From the NCBI GenBank assembly GCA_900323505.1, contig OOIN01000004.1, positions 1,302,001 to 1,366,000 of the forward strand: a DNA stretch of 64,000 bases. The letters run 5' to 3'. This stretch comes from Ustilago trichophora. Taxonomy: Eukaryota > Basidiomycota > Ustilaginomycetes > Ustilaginales > Ustilaginaceae. The notes under the pieces were generated by a model that did not search any database, had not been told where the DNA came from, and worked only from the letters and a program-made list of their open reading frames with translations. A program made the translations under genes and the position numbers. Positions 59,652-64,000 of the stretch are shown one piece after another; within the stretch, counting starts at the first letter, position 1, and every line of letters begins with the position of its first letter.

Positions 59652-62534
59652 TTATACGTCTGGTGAGCCATCGCCATTGCGAAGCTCCGACATGGGGCTG
59701 AGATGGGGAGCTGGCGAGCCTTGTCTCGACGGTGTGCGCGCGGTTGGTGCAACGAGGAGGTTCGACTCGATGGTAGTCATGTCGGTGACCGAGTGAGCGC
59801 GGCTGAGAGAGGCAGCGAAAAGGTTGGGTCGGACATGACGTTCACCCAGGGGCGAGCCGGGGCCTGTGGGTGACAGAGTGCCACCAGGAGCAACGCTACT
59901 TGCGTGAATAGTGCCGCCTGGGGTCGCGAGACCCGATCTTGTCGTCAAAGTAGCGGACGTCAGGCGGTGGCCAAGTACGGGCGTAGGCGCACGACTAGAG
60001 GTGCGTGATGCTGGACGAGAAATGGCGGTACCTAAGGTAATGCCGGTAAAAGTTGGGGATGCCGGTCGGGAGATGCGCACCATGGTAGGCGCGGCTGCAC
60101 CTCTTCGAGCGGCAATGCGAGCACCGTGACCTAGCATGCCATCGGCAGCGTCGCGGCTAGTCGGTAGGGTCGAGTTACGCTTCTTGGACCTTGTCGTACG
60201 TCGCGGAGCAAGCGACGGGAAGGTTGATGTCAACGCAAGAGCCACACGACGCACTGGCCAGCCCAAGACTCCAATGATGCCGGTGTTGGAGCGTTTGCGC
60301 AAAGAGGTGCGGGAGCCTCGGCCGGCGGACCCGCTGGAACCGCTGCTCTCTTCGGAGCTACCTTCGGAGCTGAAGCCAAACTCTGCCTCCATGGTGGGGC
60401 TGTAGTCCTTGGCATCCGCTCGCTTGCCGAGCTTGGACCAAAAGCCACGCTTGGAAATGTCACCAGTCGCCTCCTCCATGTTGGCCAGGACATAGTCGCC
60501 GCGACCGTTGCGCTTGGTGCTGCAAAAGCCACCCAAAGTGCCGAGGGGAGGAGGGAGCATCTCCTTGATGGCTGCGCGTCTCCTGGAAGCTCGTGGACCG
60601 CGACCGCGAGTGCAAATGCAAGTGATGAGCAGCAAGAGGAAGACGGCGACCATGATGATTAGCGAGACTGGGCTAACGTGTCTGCTTGCGCCACCCAGAG
60701 CGGGCGGGAAGGCAGAGCCCTCGCCGGTGGTAGGCCATTTGGGACGGAAGGGGTCCCACTTGCCAAGCTTGGAGTTGGATTTGCTCAGCTCGTCAAAGGG
60801 AGACGGAAGCGAGCCAGGTGCTGGTGGAATGTCGCGGCTGGCCTCCAAGACGGCCTTACCCAAGGTCCAGCTGACGGAGAAGCCATCAATGTCGTTGACA
60901 CTCTGGAAGAGGTTCTTCTGCTCGCCCTTGCCCTGTGCTTCGTCGGCGTGATCTGTGCCGTCGCCGGCGCCCTTGTGGTCGACGATTCGGGGAATGCCGA
61001 TGCCTTCGTGCAAGACAGTGACCATCCAGGCGGCCTTGAAGCATTGCGTCTGCAGACGGTTGAGTTGTACTTCTGGTCCGAACAGATCTCCTGCGGCGAG
61101 ATGCTGCTTGAGCTCGGCCCAGGGTTTGCCGCAAAAGTCGACGGCGGCCTTTTGAAAGTCGACAAAGTCGTAGACTCCACCAAGACCGAAAACGTCCTGG
61201 GAGCTGAACCAGTATTCGGATACGCCGATAAAGTGATTGACGCTGAAGTCGATTTTGGGAACATGTACGCCGTGAAAGAGGCAGGGTGGCTTGTTGCAGA
61301 CGGCCTCTTTGTCCAAGAGGGGGTGCATTGACTCGAGACAGGCGGTAAAGTTGCCGGTGCCTGTGAGCGAGACGTTGGGTTTGCCCTCAAGGTCGGAGAG
61401 CTGCAGCCCGCTGGGAAGACAAGGATCGGAGAGAGCATGCTTGGAGCTCTGCGTTTTGCTGTCGTTGGAGCGGAGGAGATCAATGTACCGGTTCCTGGCC
61501 TGATTGGTGCCGTAGCCGAGGAAAGTGGTGACAAAGACTTTATGCGACACCTCGGTACCGTCGAGCATGCGCAAAGGCACCGTAGTGAGGTCAGCCTCGG
61601 CAGCGGCCCCTTCTCCTTGCAACGCCTTCTTGCTAGGCTCGAAAGCAATTTGAGTGCTGGCGCCGCCCATGTCGAGGAAACCAAAAGTAGACTTGCCTTC
61701 CATGATGTCGGTCTCGCCATCCAGCGAGGCCTTTTTGCCGCGAATATGGAAACCGTCCATGAGGTAATTGATGGAAATCCAGCCCAGAAGACCTTCCTCC
61801 TCACCACTGATGACCTGAACATGCTCGCTGCATCCTCCGCCGTCGAGGCTGAACGAGGTGTGTTCGCGAATGTAGCGGCAAGTCTCGCTCAGCACAGCCT
61901 CGCGTTGCTGATCCGGAAGAAGTCGCATGCCCGCTGTGGCCATGACGTAGATGGGAGTGTCAGCCCATGCGGACTCAGGCACGATCTTCTCTGCGTGGTC
62001 AAGGAGTTCTTTCAAGTAGCTGCCAACATCAGCAGGGTGGTCACCATAGGAGGACAGACCCGGCTCCACTTTGAGACTCCAATCGACGCCGGAATTCTCC
62101 CAAGTACCCTTTTCAACTTTGGGCAACACTTTGGCGTCAAGACCTTTGCTCGCGCGCAAGGCACGCTCAAGCTTGGGGTCCTTCCAGGAGTAAACCTGCA
62201 TGCGAGAACCAGAGGAGCCAGCATCGATGAGGACGGCATATTTGCGACCTTCAAGCCAGGACGCAGGAGCATCCAGTTGGGCCGCACCTGGGGCAGCGCC
62301 TTTGAGAGGAGATTCGTTGAGCTTGGGTTTTGTAGTCTTTGCAGCATTCCATGTGTAAGCATCAGCCACGTTCTCGCGTTGGATGAGATGTGAAGCTTGT
62401 GATCTACGCTGCTGCTGCTGTTGCTGCTGCTGCTTTTGTTGTGAAGAAGATGCGACTTGTCTTCGTTTGACAGGCGTATTGAATGTATAGGCGCCGTAGG
62501 GCTGAGATGAGGATCCCGGTATTGGGTAGCTCAT
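59652..62534 (-). CDS. GDA1/CD39-family apyrase, Ynd1-like
   Basis: Single exon, 960 residues from ATG 62534; the open frame continues to 62735 without an ATG, and a GTAAGC donor near 62616 suggests a leader intron. All apyrase conserved regions are seen: DAGSSGSR (104-111), ATAGMRLLP, SGEEEGLLGWISINYL and LDMGGASTQIAFEP, then VYDFVDFQKAAVDFCGKPW. There is no N-terminal signal peptide; one trans-membrane segment SLIIMVAVFLLLLITCICT is at about 624-642. This is the yeast Ynd1 layout, in which the catalytic domain is in the Golgi lumen and hydrolyses nucleoside di- and triphosphates after sugar transfer. The cytosolic tail is unusually long (about 315 residues) and Ser/Gly/Arg-rich. A poly-Gln run (about 35-42) near the N-terminus comes from a CAG repeat. 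Gda1 is the alternative call, less likely given the C-terminal membrane segment. Confidence 0.88.
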   Translation of the reverse strand: MSYPIPGSSSQPYGAYTFNTPVKRRQVASSSQQKQQQQQQQQRRSQASHLIQRENVADAYTWNAAKTTKPKLNESPLKGAAPGAAQLDAPASWLEGRKYAVLIDAGSSGSRMQVYSWKDPKLERALRASKGLDAKVLPKVEKGTWENSGVDWSLKVEPGLSSYGDHPADVGSYLKELLDHAEKIVPESAWADTPIYVMATAGMRLLPDQQREAVLSETCRYIREHTSFSLDGGGCSEHVQVISGEEEGLLGWISINYLMDGFHIRGKKASLDGETDIMEGKSTFGFLDMGGASTQIAFEPSKKALQGEGAAAEADLTTVPLRMLDGTEVSHKVFVTTFLGYGTNQARNRYIDLLRSNDSKTQSSKHALSDPCLPSGLQLSDLEGKPNVSLTGTGNFTACLESMHPLLDKEAVCNKPPCLFHGVHVPKIDFSVNHFIGVSEYWFSSQDVFGLGGVYDFVDFQKAAVDFCGKPWAELKQHLAAGDLFGPEVQLNRLQTQCFKAAWMVTVLHEGIGIPRIVDHKGAGDGTDHADEAQGKGEQKNLFQSVNDIDGFSVSWTLGKAVLEASRDIPPAPGSLPSPFDELSKSNSKLGKWDPFRPKWPTTGEGSAFPPALGGASRHVSPVSLIIMVAVFLLLLITCICTRGRGPRASRRRAAIKEMLPPPLGTLGGFCSTKRNGRGDYVLANMEEATGDISKRGFWSKLGKRADAKDYSPTMEAEFGFSSEGSSEESSGSSGSAGRGSRTSLRKRSNTGIIGVLGWPVRRVALALTSTFPSLAPRRTTRSKKRNSTLPTSRDAADGMLGHGARIAARRGAAAPTMVRISRPASPTFTGITLGTAISRPASRTSSRAPTPVLGHRLTSATLTTRSGLATPGGTIHASSVAPGGTLSPTGPGSPLGERHVRPNLFAASLSRAHSVTDMTTIESNLLVAPTARTPSRQGSPAPHLSPMSELRNGDGSPDV
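62410..62443. repeat. CTG trinucleotide repeat (poly-Gln) in apyrase gene
   Basis: CTG/TTG triplets on the + strand encode poly-Gln near the apyrase N-terminus. Confidence 0.85.
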
Positions 62535-64000
62535 TGTGGCTATTTGAGATGGAGAAGGGATGAAAGGGTATTTGGCGAGAAAGATGCCTCGTACGAAGCG
62601 ACTGATGCGAAGCTTACTTCTGCATATGAATGTAAGCCGGTTGGACAAGTTGATGCAGATTGGTCGAGATCGTGGCTGTGTTGGTCGAACGGGTGAACCG
62701 GTGCGATGCGAGAATAGGTCGAGTGCTGAAGTCAAGGTGTGCTTCTTCGGTGTAAATCCCGGATCGAAGAGCGCAGATTAACCAGCCGAAGTCGAAACAA
62801 AGTTTTCGTCGAGGACTGTGATGAAGGAAAGGGAAGACGATGAGGTATGAGGGTTGGAGATGCGATAGGAGAAGAGTGAGGCTTTGGAATGAATCGTTGC
62901 AAAGTCGGGAAGGCCGAGTTTGATGAGAGCGAGGCAGTGGTGGCGTGCGGAGCGTGCTTCGGCGAAATGCAGCCAATTTGTTCGTGGCTAGCGTGTGGCT
63001 CCACTGGCACTGGGGCAGCAGCAGCGACATCACCACCCTCATCCAAAGAAAAGAAACAAAAAAAAAAAGTTAAGGATAAAAATTAGATTCAAAATTGAGA
63101 GCACGAGGCCAGGGGCATCATCAAACAAAGATGTGACCAATTCAAAACACGCTTCCCCAGGAAGAAGCAATGAGATGCGCGAGAAGGACATCGACGGCGC
63201 GGCAATAGCAAGGCAAAGGAAGCCAGTCAGGCGGTTCACCACGCTCCGAACGCACACGCACACGCACACAATGGATTCAAGACAGTTGATTGACCCCGGG
63301 CGGGAAAGCCAAAATAAAAACTCACGAATGAGCTCCTGGAAAGAGGGTCAATTCAGTGGAAGCGAAGTGCAGTAGAATAGACGGGCTGGCTGCCCTGCAA
63401 ATCACCGAGAGCAAGACAAGAGGAACTTGAACGTGGGGGAAAGAAATCGGACCGAAACACTGAGGAGAGGCAGAGCGGGGCCAACTTGGTAGGTTTTGAA
63501 GCCCAGACAACAGTGTTCCCAGGATCACTCCCTTTGACCGATTCACTATACACACACACATCTCACTCCAACCACTCAGCCCATTCAACCACTCTCCTAT
63601 CAGAGAGCCGTGCATGAAGCAACAAAGCCAGCAACGGAGACAGGCGACGGGGAGAGGTCAAGACGGAAAAGGAAAAAGTCCTTCCATCGATGCCATGAAT
63701 TTTGCATCGTGTCCCGAGCTCTCTCTCTCTCTCTCTCTCTCTCCTCTTCCCGGCCCGGAGGCAACGCGGCACATCGTGTTTTTCGAATTTGAGTCAGATG
63801 CACCGCCCTCCCAGGTCTAAAATTGGAATTGCAGGCAAAAAAGCAGAGCGCTGGCAAAAAACGCATCCAACGATTCGAAACCAGACACGACGAGGGCCAT
63901 GTTGTCGTCAGCACCGAGCTTGTACCAAAAGATAAAATTCTCTCACACACTCTAAGCTGTAGAATTGGCTCTAACTGAACCAATTTCGCTACTGTATCTC
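62535..64000. other. Upstream region of apyrase gene to the window edge (1.5 kb)
   Basis: No gene is supported. It holds a possible leader intron of the apyrase gene, an A-rich stretch (63055-63068), a CA/CG run (63251-63270) and a CT microsatellite (63719-63742). Open frames here overlap each other on both strands. Confidence 0.45.
63719..63742. repeat. CT dinucleotide microsatellite
   Basis: About twelve TC units. Confidence 0.9.

Overview
This 64 kb window is nuclear DNA from a basidiomycete fungus, most likely a smut of the Ustilaginaceae (Ustilago/Sporisorium/Pseudozyma type). The reasons are: compact eukaryotic genes with few introns of about 80-240 bp and GTRAGT-like donors; long single-exon genes rich in Ser/Pro/Ala and acidic tracts; a single fused ATP-citrate lyase as in animals (ascomycetes split it into two genes); a PurK-PurE fused ADE2; and fungus-specific proteins such as the DASH subunit Ask1, Fmp52 and Tma46. 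The species is inferred, not proven. I found no tRNA, rRNA, transposon, CRISPR array or prokaryotic operon.

Layout, left to right: partial FMP52 (-), secreted M28 aminopeptidase (+), ATP-citrate lyase (-), proteasome chaperone PAC3/PSMG3 (+), NBS1 of the MRN complex (-), GGA-type VHS-GAT adaptor (+), SUMO E1 subunit UBA2 (-), mRNA-export factor ALYREF/Yra1 (-), S-adenosylmethionine decarboxylase SPE2 (+), an acidic GGGGF-repeat protein with a centrin/Rad33-like C-terminus (-), eIF2B beta GCD7 (+), a very large dysferlin-domain protein (-), ASK1 (-), an Sds23-like CBS protein (-), ADE2 (-), a PPS1-like dual-specificity phosphatase (+), an unrecognised coiled-coil protein (+), a SET-domain lysine methyltransferase (-), TDP1 (+), TMA46/DFRP1 (+) and a Ynd1-like apyrase (-).

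The genes are mostly housekeeping and do not form a biosynthetic cluster. DNA-repair or genome-maintenance functions recur (NBS1, UBA2, ASK1, TDP1, the Rad33-like candidate), but this looks like coincidence because the genes are interspersed and on both strands. Coding exons were rebuilt where the reading frame needed splicing (FMP52, aminopeptidase, ACL, ALYREF, TDP1). Several open frames extend upstream without an ATG, and there I used the first in-frame ATG.

The most unusual signal is non-coding. A self-complementary element built from TACTG/TACAG pentamers (core GTACTGTACAGTAC) occurs at about sixteen places scattered through the intergenic DNA and is nearly absent from exons. Other points worth checking are an upstream ORF that ends on the SPE2 start codon, the five-copy GGGGF repeat protein, and several house-keeping proteins with large low-complexity insertions.
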